A DNA stretch of 39,766 bases, from contig VAYM01000135.1 of NCBI GenBank assembly GCA_005884945.1, positions 1 to 39,766 of the forward strand, in the 5' to 3' direction. The position numbers and the translations under genes are program-made. The notes beneath the pieces are model-generated. The model was not told the origin of the DNA and made no database searches. It saw nothing but the letters and a program-made list of their open reading frames with translations. Of this stretch, positions 19,457-27,851 are shown piece by piece; position 1 is the first letter of the stretch, and the number at the start of each line of letters is the position of its first letter. This DNA comes from Actinomycetota bacterium (GTDB lineage Bacteria > Actinomycetota > Thermoleophilia > Gaiellales > Gaiellaceae).

Positions 19457-19467
19457 GGTCTGACCCT
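19443..19467. terminator. bidirectional palindrome at the convergent end of the operon and glpD
   Basis: Arms AGGGTCAGACC (19443-19453) and GGTCTGACCCT (19457-19467) are perfect 11-bp inverted repeats separated by TGA. Both convergent genes end inside it: the cyclodeaminase stop is the central TGA and the glpD stop is in the left arm. There is no T run, so termination would rely on the hairpin itself. Related elements occur at 27816 and 35084. Confidence 0.6.
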
Positions 19468-20955
19468 CAACGCTGCGTCGGGGTCGAGAAGCTCCTCGAC
19501 TAGAGGTGTGGCCTCCTGCGCAAGCCCGCGGAGGCTGAGCGTGGTGCGACGCCAGACGACGTCCTCGGCGCGGACGGCCCACTCGAAGTCGCGTGCGTAC
19601 ACGACCTGCGCGGCGATGTCCGGGCCGTCAGAGTGGAGCGCGCGCAGGAGGTCGGGGTCCTCCGCAGCCGGCGCGAGCACGGCATTCGCAAGCGTGCCGT
19701 AGTGATTCCACAGGTTGGCCCGAATGCGCGGGTCGACGTCGTCCCGCGTGTCGAACGACGCTCGGGAGCCCGCTCCCGGTAGCGGAAATGGCCTTCGATC
19801 GACACGCCGCAGCCCGAGCATGTTCAACGCGTCGAGCGCGATGCGTCGATACGTCGTCAGCTTGCCGCCTGCGACACTGAGCATTCCGCCCTTGCCGCGA
19901 TGGAAGACCGTCTCGCGCCGTGCGCGCGCGGTCGCGCCGTCGCCGCCCGGCAGGACGCGCAGGCCCGCATACGTCGAGCGGATCCGGTCCGCGCGTAACA
20001 GCTTGGCGTCGACTGCAACCGACGCTTCCTCGAGGATCTGCTCGACGTCCTCGTCGCTCGCCTCGACTGCGCTCGGCTCCCCTTCGTACAGCGTGTCCGT
20101 CGTCCCGAGCAGCAGCATGTCCTCCCACGGCACCGCGAACGACACGCGCACCTTGTCGTGCGGAATCGTCAGCGCCGCCTCCCACGGCTCGTCGAGACGG
20201 ACGAGGACGTGCGCGCCCTTGCTCAGCCGGATCGTCGGCGCAGCCGCGGGATCCTCGAGCCGGCGCACCAGGTCGACCCACGGCCCGGTCGCATTGACGA
20301 CCGCCTTCGCCGAGACGACGACCGACTCGCCGTCGACGACGACGGTCGCACCGACGACACGTCCACCGACGATGCGCAGCTCCCGCACCTTCGCGTAGTT
20401 CAGGACGACGCCACCCGCGTCCTCGGCCGCACGCACATTCGCGAGGCAGAGCCGCCCGTCGTGCGTCGTCGCGTCGGCGTAGACACCGCACGAGCGCAAC
20501 CCCGCGACGCGCAGGGACGGCACGAGCTCGCGTGCGCTCTCCCCCGAAGCAAGCCAGTGCAGACGCGACCGGGCAAACGCGCCGTAGAGGACGAGGCCGG
20601 TCTGAATCGTCGCCGGCCCGTAGGGGCCCCCGCGATACACCGGAAACACGAACGGAATGCGGCGGACGAGATGCGGCGTGACGACGCGACTCAACAACCG
20701 CCGCTCCTGCAGCGATTCGCGGACCAGGCGGTCGTCCCCGAGACGCAGATACCGCAGGCCGCCGTGGATGAGCTTCGACGACGCCGTCGACGTCGCGCCG
20801 CCGAAGTCGCCTTTGTCGACGAGCGCGACCGCGAGTCCGTTCCGCGCCGCGAGCGCCGCGATCCCCGCGCCGATGATCCCGCCTCCGATCACGAGCAGGT
20901 CGAACTCGCCGCCGGCGAGCCGCTCGATCGCGGCGCCGCGCTTCGTCACGGCCAT
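19447..20955 (-). CDS. glpD: glycerol-3-phosphate dehydrogenase (FAD-dependent, aerobic type)
   Basis: The 502-residue protein matches GlpD. The FAD motif IGGGIIGAG is at residues 23-31, TSTASSKLIHGGLRYL follows, then YADATTHDGRLCLANV, NATGPWVD, SKGAHVLV, the substrate-domain LLGTTDT, TYAGLRVLP, and VAGGKLTTYRRIA. A C-terminal helical domain follows. It oxidises sn-glycerol-3-phosphate to dihydroxyacetone phosphate at the membrane, feeding quinones. ATG 20955 lies inside the end of the PHP gene (10-base overlap), so the two are coupled. Beside a choline operon and near a glycerophosphodiester phosphodiesterase, G3P released from glycerophosphocholine is a plausible substrate source. Confidence 0.94.
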   Translation of the reverse strand: MAVTKRGAAIERLAGGEFDLLVIGGGIIGAGIAALAARNGLAVALVDKGDFGGATSTASSKLIHGGLRYLRLGDDRLVRESLQERRLLSRVVTPHLVRRIPFVFPVYRGGPYGPATIQTGLVLYGAFARSRLHWLASGESARELVPSLRVAGLRSCGVYADATTHDGRLCLANVRAAEDAGGVVLNYAKVRELRIVGGRVVGATVVVDGESVVVSAKAVVNATGPWVDLVRRLEDPAAAPTIRLSKGAHVLVRLDEPWEAALTIPHDKVRVSFAVPWEDMLLLGTTDTLYEGEPSAVEASDEDVEQILEEASVAVDAKLLRADRIRSTYAGLRVLPGGDGATARARRETVFHRGKGGMLSVAGGKLTTYRRIALDALNMLGLRRVDRRPFPLPGAGSRASFDTRDDVDPRIRANLWNHYGTLANAVLAPAAEDPDLLRALHSDGPDIAAQVVYARDFEWAVRAEDVVWRRTTLSLRGLAQEATPLVEELLDPDAALRVRPQV

Positions 20956-21740
20956 AGTGGATTCGTCCACGCTCTCCGTCCGTGCTCGTCCACGACCTCC
21001 ACCCGCGTGTACGGCACGTGCGGCGGGATCGTCAGCCGCGCGGCGGTGATCCCGTCCGACTCCGCCAGGATCTCGCCGCGATGCTTGTACCCGGCCGGCC
21101 CGAAGCTGACGGACGAGCCGCGCTGGCGGCGCGAGCACAGCGTGACGCGCTGACACGGAGTGCAGCGGACCTCGACCGCGCCGTCGTCGACGCGCACCTC
21201 GTGAATCTCCGGCCCCGTCGAGCTGTAGAACGACCCGGTCGCGAGCGCCTCGAGCACCGCATCGACCGAACGCTTGCCAACGCGCGCCCACACCCACGCG
21301 AAGCGGCTGTCGAGGTCGCCGTGGTGCGAGTCGTCGGCCGCGATCGCGAAGCACCGGGCGCCGCGCTCCAGGAGATCGTCCCAGTGCACCGTCGCCACGC
21401 CGCGCCCGGTTTCGAGCTCGCAGCCCGCGTTGAACACCTCGATGCCGGCGACGCCGTCGATCGAGAACTCGCCCGGCACGAGGCCCGTCCAGTACGGGTG
21501 CGCGATCCCGAAGCCGAGCAGATGCGTGTCCGGCCAATCCGGGAGGCGACAGCTCAGCTCCGAGCTCGGGATCACGAGCAGCCCCTCCGTCGACTCGGCC
21601 TCCGTCCGGATCCAGTGGTCTGTGATCGCCAGCACGTCGAACCCCGCCGCCTCGTACTGCGCGATCAGCTCCTCCGGCTCGAGCTCCCCGTCCGACCGCG
21701 TCGTGTGGGCGTGCAGAGCGCAGCGGAGCCACATGGTCAT
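20946..21740 (-). CDS. PHP-domain metal-dependent phosphoesterase (CehA/McbA-like)
   Basis: The 264-residue protein starts with the PHP metal motifs HAHTTRSDGEL (His9, His11 and an Asp) and ITDHW. Further ligands are offered by the SSELSC Glu, the Asp-His of CFAIAADDSHHGDL, and TGSFYSSTGPEIHEV near the end of the barrel. A small beta-rich C-terminal segment follows. PHP enzymes hydrolyse phosphoester bonds; CehA/McbA-type members act on diverse small substrates. It is encoded directly before glpD with a 10-base overlap, so a phosphodiester or phosphomonoester feeding glycerol phosphate is the natural guess (inference). The start is ATG 21740; an ATG two codons later is equally possible. Confidence 0.85.
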   Translation of the reverse strand: MTMWLRCALHAHTTRSDGELEPEELIAQYEAAGFDVLAITDHWIRTEAESTEGLLVIPSSELSCRLPDWPDTHLLGFGIAHPYWTGLVPGEFSIDGVAGIEVFNAGCELETGRGVATVHWDDLLERGARCFAIAADDSHHGDLDSRFAWVWARVGKRSVDAVLEALATGSFYSSTGPEIHEVRVDDGAVEVRCTPCQRVTLCSRRQRGSSVSFGPAGYKHRGEILAESDGITAARLTIPPHVPYTRVEVVDEHGRRAWTNPLWP

Positions 21741-21782
21741 GTGACAACCCTAGTTCGCCCCAAGCCCGTCACCCGATCGTCA

Positions 21783-21811
21783 TTGAACTACGGGCCGCAC
21801 CGTCCTACGAT
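21783..21811 (+). promoter_or_regulatory. sigma-70-type promoter of the ABC transporter operon
   Basis: TTGAAC (21783-21788) and TACGAT (21806-21811) are 17 bases apart, a close match to the consensus in GC-rich DNA. The binding-protein ATG is 33 bases further, preceded by GGGGAGGAG. The 103-base gap between this gene and the divergent PHP gene holds no other element I can support. Confidence 0.62.
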
Positions 21812-21843
21812 CGTGACTCCACTTACCCCCGGGGAGGAGACAG

Positions 21844-23016
21844 ATGGAGGACTACGAGCTCCAGGAAGAGGAGTTCTGGCGGAAGCTGGACGAAGAGTCG
21901 ATGAGCCGGAACGCGATGCTGCGGCGGAGCGCGGCCGCGGCGGTCGGACTCACGGTCATCTCCAGCCCGGCTGCGGCCTGGGCAGCGCGGAAGAACGGCG
22001 CAGAGGCGCTGTCGATGGACGGTACGCCGCTCAAGGCGCTGGTCAAGGCCGCGAAGAAGGAAGGACATCTCAACGTCATCGCCCTCCCGCACGACTGGGC
22101 GAACTACGGCCAGATGATCAGCGCGTTCAAGAAGAAGTACGGCCTCGGCATGACCGAGGACAACCCGAACGGCAGCTCGGCGCAGGAGAACCAGGCGATC
22201 CGGTCGCTCAAGGGCGACAAGCGGGCTCCGGACGTCGTCGACGTGGGTCCGTCGTTCGCGATCGCCGGCGCGAACGAAGGCCTGTACAAGCCTTACAAGG
22301 TCCAGAAGTATTCGACGATCCCGAAGTCCATGAAGGATCCGCGTGCCCGCTGGTACGGCGACTACTGGGGTGCGATCTCGATCGGCTACAACTCGAACCT
22401 GATCAAGCCGGCGCCGAAGACGTTCCGCGACCTCCTGAAAGCGGAGTACAAGAACAAGGTCGCGCTCAACGGCAACCCGCTGACGTCGAACTCGGCGGTG
22501 TCAGGCGTCTTCGCCGCTGCACTCGGCTACGGCGGCTCGGTCGCCAACGTCGAGCCTGGCATCGAGTTCTTCCGGCAGCTGAAGAAGGTCGGAAACTTCA
22601 TTCCGGTCGATGCCACGCCGCAGACCGTCGCCTCGGGCCAGACGCCGATCGTGATCGACTGGGACTACCTCAACCTTGCCTACGGCAAGGAGTTCCCGGC
22701 AGTCCATTGGAAGGTGTCGCTGCCTCCCCTTCCGTACGGCTCGTTCTACTGCCAGGCGATCAACGCCGCCGCACCGCACCCGAACGCGGCGAAGCTGTGG
22801 ATGGAGTTCCTCTACTCGGATCAGGGACAGCTGATCTGGCTCAAGGGGTACTCGCATCCGGCGCGCTTCCAGGACCTCGTGAAGCACAAGAAGGTCCCGA
22901 AGGCGCTGCTCAACGCTCTCCCGCCGGCGAAGTTCTACGCGAAGGTGAAGTTCGCCTCCGACGCGCAGCAGACGGCGGCGAAGGCGAAGATCGCAGCTGA
23001 ATGGCCGGGCATCTGA
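21844..23016 (+). CDS. ABC transporter substrate-binding protein, PotD/AfuA-like family 1
   Basis: The 390-residue periplasmic-type binding protein has the KEGHLNVIALPHDWANYG start and YNSNLIKPAPKTFRDLL middle typical of family-1 solute binders related to putrescine, iron and phosphonate transport. GQTPIVIDWDYLNLAYG lies in the C-terminal lobe. Before the export signal (SRNAMLRRSAAAAVG, then a hydrophobic stretch ending AAAWAA at about residue 48) there is an acidic leader of about 20 residues, an unusual arrangement. The twin Arg before the hydrophobic core hints at Tat export. A very good ribosome binding site (GGAGGAG) fixes ATG 21844. The ligand is unknown; context favours a glycerophosphodiester, choline-like or polyamine compound. 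Confidence 0.88.
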   Translation: MEDYELQEEEFWRKLDEESMSRNAMLRRSAAAAVGLTVISSPAAAWAARKNGAEALSMDGTPLKALVKAAKKEGHLNVIALPHDWANYGQMISAFKKKYGLGMTEDNPNGSSAQENQAIRSLKGDKRAPDVVDVGPSFAIAGANEGLYKPYKVQKYSTIPKSMKDPRARWYGDYWGAISIGYNSNLIKPAPKTFRDLLKAEYKNKVALNGNPLTSNSAVSGVFAAALGYGGSVANVEPGIEFFRQLKKVGNFIPVDATPQTVASGQTPIVIDWDYLNLAYGKEFPAVHWKVSLPPLPYGSFYCQAINAAAPHPNAAKLWMEFLYSDQGQLIWLKGYSHPARFQDLVKHKKVPKALLNALPPAKFYAKVKFASDAQQTAAKAKIAAEWPGI

Positions 23017-23108
23017 GGACGTAGCTGGCCACACAGGCTGAAGCGGCAAGCGCACTCCGGCCGGACTCACGTTCCGGCCGGAGGCGTCTTTCGCTGGCCT
23101 GGGTCGGC

Positions 23109-23927
23109 GTGCTGCCGTTCCTCGCCTACGCGCTCGCCTTCCTCTTCGTACCGGCGGGAGAAGTGATCGTCGGCGCGTTCAAGAACGCTCACGGGCACGC
23201 GACGACGGAACACATCCGGCAGATCGTCCACCAGCCCTACCGCCAGCAGTACTGGCTCTCGATCAAGGTCAGCCTGATCACGGCGGGATTGGGTTGCCTC
23301 TTCGGCCTCGCGATCGCCTACGCGGCGATTCGCGAGGGAACGCCTCGCGTCGTCCGGACGGTGGTGACGACGTTCTCGGGCGTGGCGGCGAACTTCGCGG
23401 GAATTCCTCTGGCGTTCGCGTGGATCGCGACGCTCGGGACGATCGGCATCGTCACGAAGTTCATTCACGACCACCTGGGTTACGACATCTACGGGCACGG
23501 GTTCACGATCTTCGGAGAGCGCGGTGTCGAGCTCGTCTACCTGTACTTCCAGATCCCACTGATGATCCTGGTGATCGCTCCGGCGATCGACGGACTCCGG
23601 CGTGAGTGGCGTGAAGCCGCCTCGAACCTCGGCGCGAATTCGTGGCAGTACTGGCGGCATGTGGGCATTCCGGTACTGATGCCCTCGTTCCTCGGCGCGT
23701 TCATCCTCCTCTTCGGCAATTCGTTCTCGGCCTATGCGACCGCCTATGGGCTCGCCGCAAACGGGATCGCTCTGATACCGATCACGATCGGCTTCTACTA
23801 CAGCGGCAACGTCCTCTCCGACCCGCACCTCGCGCAGGCGCTCGCGTTCGGGATGTTCGCCGTGCTCGCGGTGATGATGCTCATCTACGTCCCGTTGCAG
23901 CGGCGGTCCGCGCGGTGGATGCGATGA
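23109..23927 (+). CDS. ABC transporter permease, first subunit
   Basis: The 272-residue integral membrane protein has about six helices and the cytoplasmic EAA loop, seen as EWREAASNLGANSWQYWRHV before the helix IPVLMPSFLGAFILL. The loop contacts the ATPase encoded two genes on. The frame is open upstream to a stop at 23023-23025, and GTG 23109 is the first standard start. Starting earlier, for example at CTG 23026 after GAGGAC, would add about 27 residues including a basic, cytoplasm-type N-terminus (SGRRRLSLAW) that suits helix 1 better, so the true start is uncertain. The stop overlaps the next permease by ATGA. Confidence 0.88.
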   Translation: MLPFLAYALAFLFVPAGEVIVGAFKNAHGHATTEHIRQIVHQPYRQQYWLSIKVSLITAGLGCLFGLAIAYAAIREGTPRVVRTVVTTFSGVAANFAGIPLAFAWIATLGTIGIVTKFIHDHLGYDIYGHGFTIFGERGVELVYLYFQIPLMILVIAPAIDGLRREWREAASNLGANSWQYWRHVGIPVLMPSFLGAFILLFGNSFSAYATAYGLAANGIALIPITIGFYYSGNVLSDPHLAQALAFGMFAVLAVMMLIYVPLQRRSARWMR

Positions 23928-24721
23928 GAAGGCGCTGGATCGCCCCGTCGGCGATCGTGTGGCTGGTCGTGGCCAGCGCGTTCTTCCTCATACCGCTGAT
24001 CGCGACGTTTTTGTTCAGCCTCCAAAGCCTTCAGACGAACAAATGCTGCACAAGCGCCGCGTACTCGCTCATCATCCACAGCCATCAGTTCTGGCACACG
24101 ATCCGACTGTCGTTCGTCCTCGCGTTGGAGACGATCGCAATCAGCCTGCTGCTGTTCGTCCCCACCGTCTACTGGGTGCACCTGAGGGTGCCGCGCTTCC
24201 GGCCCGTGCTCGGTTTCATGGCGCTCGTTCCCTTCGTCGTGCCGCCGATCATCCTCGTCGTCGGACTGCTGAATCTCTACAAGGGCGCGCCGAGCTGGTT
24301 CTACGACAAGCCGTATGGATTCCTGGCCACCGCGTATGTCATCCTCGCCTTTCCGTACATGTTCTTCTCGCTCGACGCCGGCTTTCGAGCGATCGACGTG
24401 CATACGCTCACGGAGGCGTCGCAGAACCTGGGAGCGAGCTGGCGGACGACACTCGTGCGTGTGATCCTGCCCAACATTCGCGTCGCGGCGCTCGGCGGAT
24501 CCTTCCTGACGCTCGCAATCGTGATGGGCGAGTTCACGATCGCGAGCCTGTCGACGTTCCAGACCTTCCCGACCTACATCCAGTTCGTCAACGAGACGCA
24601 GCCGTACGAGGCGGCGGCGCTGTCGCTCCTCAGCTTCCTGATCGTCTGGGCGGCGATGCTCGCGCTGCTCTTCGTCGGCCGCGGGCGGCCCAGGCCTGTG
24701 CAAGTGGCGGCGACGCGCTGA
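23924..24721 (+). CDS. ABC transporter permease, second subunit
   Basis: The 265-residue protein has six predicted helices, beginning with WIAPSAIVWLVVASAFFLIP. The EAA loop is LTEASQNLGASWRTTLVRVI. It belongs to the binding-protein-dependent permease class of PotC/PhnV type and would pair with the preceding permease to form the channel. A short periplasmic loop contains paired Cys (NKCCTSAAY). ATG 23924 overlaps the preceding stop, and its own stop overlaps the ATPase start by one base (TGATG), so the three components are translated together. Confidence 0.9.
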   Translation: MRRRWIAPSAIVWLVVASAFFLIPLIATFLFSLQSLQTNKCCTSAAYSLIIHSHQFWHTIRLSFVLALETIAISLLLFVPTVYWVHLRVPRFRPVLGFMALVPFVVPPIILVVGLLNLYKGAPSWFYDKPYGFLATAYVILAFPYMFFSLDAGFRAIDVHTLTEASQNLGASWRTTLVRVILPNIRVAALGGSFLTLAIVMGEFTIASLSTFQTFPTYIQFVNETQPYEAAALSLLSFLIVWAAMLALLFVGRGRPRPVQVAATR

Positions 24722-25827
24722 TGGCTTACCTCGAGCTCAACGAGCTGCGGCGGTCGTTCGGGCCTGTCGTCGCGCTGAACGGGATCAATGTGTCGCTCGA
24801 CCAGGGCGAGTTCCTCTCGCTGCTCGGGCCGTCCGGTTGCGGGAAGACGACTGCGCTCCGGCTCGTCGCCGGCTTCGACCGCCCCGATTCGGGCTCGATC
24901 GTCGTCGACGGCAAGGACATGACGCGCGTGTCGCCCAACCGGCGCGACATGGGCATGGTCTTCCAGGCGTACAGCCTCTTCCCGAACATGACGGCCGAGC
25001 AGAACGTCGAGTTCGGCCTGCGGATCCGGAAGAACAAGCGCGGCGCACGGCGCAAGCGCGTGAAGGAGCTGCTCGAGCTCGTCGGGCTCGAGCACGCGGT
25101 CAAGCGCTATCCGCACCAGCTTTCGGGCGGCATGCAACAGCGCGTCGCGCTCGCGCGAGCGCTCGCGATCGAGCCCCGCGTGTTGCTGCTGGACGAGCCG
25201 CTCTCGGCCCTCGACGCGAAGGTGCGCGTGCAGCTACGCGAGGAGATCCGCCGCATCCAGACGCAGCTCGGGATCACGACGCTGTATGTGACGCACGACC
25301 AGGAGGAGGCGCTGTCAGTCTCCGATCACGTCGCGGTGATGTGGTCCGGCCGCATCGAGCAGATGGGGACGCCGTCGGAGATGTACAGCGCGCCCGCGAC
25401 GCCTTTCGTCGCCGAGTTCATCGGCACGATGAACCGCCTGCAGAGCGTCGTCGTCGACGGCGAGCGCGGCGAGGTGGAGCACGCGGGAACGCGTCTGACC
25501 GTCGACGCCGCGCGCGGCCGCACCAGGGGCGAGAAGGTGATGGTGCTCGTGCGGCCCGAGTTGCTCGTCTTGGAGCCGTCCGCGAACGGAGCAGCCGGGG
25601 ACAACACGCTCGCCGGCGAGGTCGTCACGCACACGTTCCTCGGCTCGGTGACGCGCCTGAAGGTTCAGAGCCGCGAGGCGGAGCTGATCTCGGACGTTGC
25701 GACGGCGCGCGTCGCGTCGCTTCCCGTGGGTCAGCCGGTCGTCGCGCACGTTCCGAACGAGGGGACGCGGCTCCTCACGTTGACTGAGGAGCCAGCGTCG
25801 TTCGAGCTAGATCCGGACAATCCGTGA
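24721..25827 (+). CDS. ABC transporter ATP-binding protein, PotA-like
   Basis: The 368-residue ATPase has Walker A GPSGCGKTT (residues 36-44), the Q-loop MVFQAYSLFPNMT, the ABC signature LSGGMQQRVALARAL (from residue 134), Walker B VLLLDEPLSALDA (Asp158), and the switch YVTHDQEEAL. The C-terminal third is a TOBE/regulatory domain (RPELLVLEP ... TFLGSVTRLKV) as in PotA, UgpC and MalK. It energises uptake through the two preceding permeases. The last 53 bases overlap the 3' end of the convergent phosphodiesterase gene. Confidence 0.94.
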   Translation: MAYLELNELRRSFGPVVALNGINVSLDQGEFLSLLGPSGCGKTTALRLVAGFDRPDSGSIVVDGKDMTRVSPNRRDMGMVFQAYSLFPNMTAEQNVEFGLRIRKNKRGARRKRVKELLELVGLEHAVKRYPHQLSGGMQQRVALARALAIEPRVLLLDEPLSALDAKVRVQLREEIRRIQTQLGITTLYVTHDQEEALSVSDHVAVMWSGRIEQMGTPSEMYSAPATPFVAEFIGTMNRLQSVVVDGERGEVEHAGTRLTVDAARGRTRGEKVMVLVRPELLVLEPSANGAAGDNTLAGEVVTHTFLGSVTRLKVQSREAELISDVATARVASLPVGQPVVAHVPNEGTRLLTLTEEPASFELDPDNP

Positions 25828-26383
25828 AGATCCCGCTCACGCCGAGCGCCGCGAGCTCGAGCATCCGCTGCGGCTCGTTCACCGTGTAGACGGTTGTCTC
25901 GAATCCCGCGGCCTGCGCCCGCGCGATCGCGCGCGGAGTGACGCGTTCGTTCGAGAACCCGACTGCCCACGAGCCTGCCGCGCGTCTGAGCGTCACGCCG
26001 AAGCCGACGTGCTGCAGCGTGCGCAGTTCAGGGCGGAGCCGGCGGACGGTTCGCAGCGCACCGGGCTCGAAGCAGATGATGACGGCGTCGGCGTCGAGGA
26101 GCTCGAGCGTCCGCCGCACGACGTCGTGTCGCCGGTACAGGTAAGGATGCTTCAGCTCGACCATCACGCCGATCCGGCCGGCGACGACGTCGAGCACGTC
26201 CTCGAGCGTCGGATACTCGTGTCGCGCGCGAGGCCGGTCGTGGCCGACGACCAGCGTGCCGTCACGCGCGGCGTGGACGTCGAACTCGACGTAGTCCGCG
26301 CCGAGCTCGATCGCGCGCCGGAAAGCCGGCAGCGTGTTCTCCGGCTCGTCCCACGACGCGCCGCGATGCGCGATTACCAGCAC
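25775..26383 (-). CDS. glycerophosphodiester phosphodiesterase
   Basis: The 202-residue cytoplasmic GDPD is of compact bacterial length. Catalytic/metal motifs are at the start: AHRGASWDEPENTLPAF (His6, Arg7, Glu), then YVEFDVHAARDGTLVVGHD with the second His, and MVELKHPYLY. The C-terminus has VYTVNEPQRMLELAALGVSG and FTDCPD, both standard. It cleaves glycerophosphodiesters to G3P and an alcohol such as choline. GTG 26383 is used because homology begins at once. The gene overlaps the ATPase gene at its 3' end and the HAD gene at its 5' end (10 bases). With glpD, the importer and the choline operon nearby, glycerophosphocholine is an attractive substrate. Confidence 0.93.
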   Translation of the reverse strand: MLVIAHRGASWDEPENTLPAFRRAIELGADYVEFDVHAARDGTLVVGHDRPRARHEYPTLEDVLDVVAGRIGVMVELKHPYLYRRHDVVRRTLELLDADAVIICFEPGALRTVRRLRPELRTLQHVGFGVTLRRAAGSWAVGFSNERVTPRAIARAQAAGFETTVYTVNEPQRMLELAALGVSGIFTDCPDLARTTLAPQST

Positions 26384-26946
26384 GAACCGAGCACGCGCTC
26401 GAGGAGCGCGACGTCGATCGCGTCCACGATCTCGTCGGCCTGCGCGAGCCGCTCCGGCGCGAGCGTTCCGAGCACGGCGAGGCAGCGCATGCCGGCCGAC
26501 TTCGCAGACGCGACGCCCGCCTCCGTGTCCTCGAAGACGACGACGTCCTCCGCGTCGAGACCGCCGTCGAGGAGCGCGAGCGCGCGCAGGTAGCCGGCGG
26601 GGTGCGGCTTGCCTTCGGGGACGTCCTCGGCGGCGACGATCGCCTCGACGGCGTCGAGCAGGCCGGCCGCGTGCAGCACCGGCTCGATCTCCGGACGGGC
26701 GGCGCCGGACACGACGGCAACGTGCGCACGAGCCGCCGCATACCGCACGGCCTCGCGCACCGGGTCGCGGATGCTCGACCCGTCGGCGACGCGCTCGCGG
26801 TAGAGCTGGATCCGCCGCTCGACGACCTCGTCCACGGCGGGGTGGTCGCGGCCGAGCCACGTCCGGACGATCTCCGGATCCGAGAGCCCGGCGAGCCGGT
26901 CGTAGTACTCCTGCTGGGAGAGCGGCTTCCCGTGGTGCGCGGACAC
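26374..26946 (-). CDS. HAD-superfamily hydrolase lacking its N-terminal nucleophile motif
   Basis: The open frame encodes about 190 residues resembling beta-phosphoglucomutase-type HAD phosphatases. Motif II (AVVSGAARPEI), motif III (GKPHPAGYLRAL) and motif IV (VVFEDTEAGVASAKSAG) are all present. Motif I, the DxD nucleophile that normally lies about 20-30 residues before HGKPLSQQEYY, is missing: translation can begin only at GTG 26946 or 26956-26958, and the frame further upstream has no such motif. The divergent EamA gene begins 26 bases away, leaving no room for it. The protein is probably catalytically dead or a remnant left by a rearrangement. It overlaps the GDPD start by 10 bases. Confidence 0.72.
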   Translation of the reverse strand: MSAHHGKPLSQQEYYDRLAGLSDPEIVRTWLGRDHPAVDEVVERRIQLYRERVADGSSIRDPVREAVRYAAARAHVAVVSGAARPEIEPVLHAAGLLDAVEAIVAAEDVPEGKPHPAGYLRALALLDGGLDAEDVVVFEDTEAGVASAKSAGMRCLAVLGTLAPERLAQADEIVDAIDVALLERVLGSCW

Positions 26947-26972
26947 GAGGCGCGACACATTATCGTCGTGCG

Positions 26973-27800
26973 GTGCCTGCGTCCGCTCTCGCGTTCGCGC
27001 TCGCCGCGGCCTTCGTGCACGCGCTGTGGAACATCCTGCTGGCGCGGGCGCGCAACCCCGAGGCCGCGACGGCCGTCGCGCTCCTCGTCGCCGTCGTCGT
27101 GTTCGCTCCGATTGCCGCGGCGGTGTGGAAGGTGGATGCGCGCGTCTGGCCGTTCCTGATCGCGACCTCCGCGTTCGAGCTCCTCTACTTCGCGTTGCTC
27201 GCGGCCGCGTACCGCCGGGCGCATCTGTCGGTCGTCTATCCGCTCGCCCGCGGGACGGCGCCCGTGTTCGTGCTGGTGGTCGGAGTCGTCGTGCTGGGCG
27301 CCGGGACGTCGTGGCGGCAGGTCGGCGGCGTCGTGCTCGTCGCCGCCGGCGTGTTGCTCGTCCGCGGCGCACGGCTCCGAGGCGGCGGCGCTCGAGACGT
27401 GCTGTTCTGGCTGCCGATCGCCGGCTGCATCGCGACCTACACGCTGATCGACAAGCACGGGATCCGGTACTCGACTCCGCTCGTCTACCTCGAGCTCTCG
27501 ATGATCGTGCCGGCGCTCGCCTACGCCGGAGCCGTTGCGGTCGCGCAAGGCCGCGAGTCGTTGCGCACGGAGTCGAATCTCGCGTCGGTCGTGGCCGGGC
27601 TTGCGACGTTCGGCGCCTACGCCCTCGTGCTCGCGGCGCTGGAGCGGGCATCCGCCGCGTCGGTCGCGGCGGTGCGAGAGACGAGCGTCGTGATAGCGAC
27701 GGCGCTCGCAGCGATGGTGCTGAAGGAGCCGGTCGGCCGCGTGCGGATGAGCGGAGCGGTGCTCGTCGCGGGCGGCGTGGCCCTGATCAGCCTGACGTGA
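26973..27800 (+). CDS. EamA-family (DMT) transporter
   Basis: The 275-residue protein has ten hydrophobic segments arranged as two five-helix EamA repeats. The first starts LAFALAAAFVHALWNILLAR and contains AHLSVVYPLARGTAPVF. The second has the equivalent ASVAAVRETSVVIATALAA followed by KEPVGRVRMSGAVLVAGG. Such proteins export or import small metabolites; the substrate is unknown. The GTG start has no ribosome binding site, but a CATTAT -10-like box about 10 bases upstream would suit a leaderless transcript. It diverges from the truncated HAD gene across only 26 bases and faces the response-regulator gene. Confidence 0.9.
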   Translation: MPASALAFALAAAFVHALWNILLARARNPEAATAVALLVAVVVFAPIAAAVWKVDARVWPFLIATSAFELLYFALLAAAYRRAHLSVVYPLARGTAPVFVLVVGVVVLGAGTSWRQVGGVVLVAAGVLLVRGARLRGGGARDVLFWLPIAGCIATYTLIDKHGIRYSTPLVYLELSMIVPALAYAGAVAVAQGRESLRTESNLASVVAGLATFGAYALVLAALERASAASVAAVRETSVVIATALAAMVLKEPVGRVRMSGAVLVAGGVALISLT

Positions 27801-27815
27801 GGTGCGCCGCGAAAA

Positions 27816-27841
27816 AGGGCCAGAGCGGAAGGTCTGACCCT
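27816..27841. terminator. imperfect palindrome between convergent EamA and response-regulator genes
   Basis: AGGGCCAGAGC (27816-27826) pairs with GGTCTGACCCT (27831-27841) with two mismatches and a GGAA loop. The right arm is identical to that of the element at 19457-19467. It lies in the 51-base gap between two convergent genes, the same setting, which suggests a shared role in 3'-end formation. Confidence 0.5.
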
Positions 27842-27851
27842 CGTGCGATGG

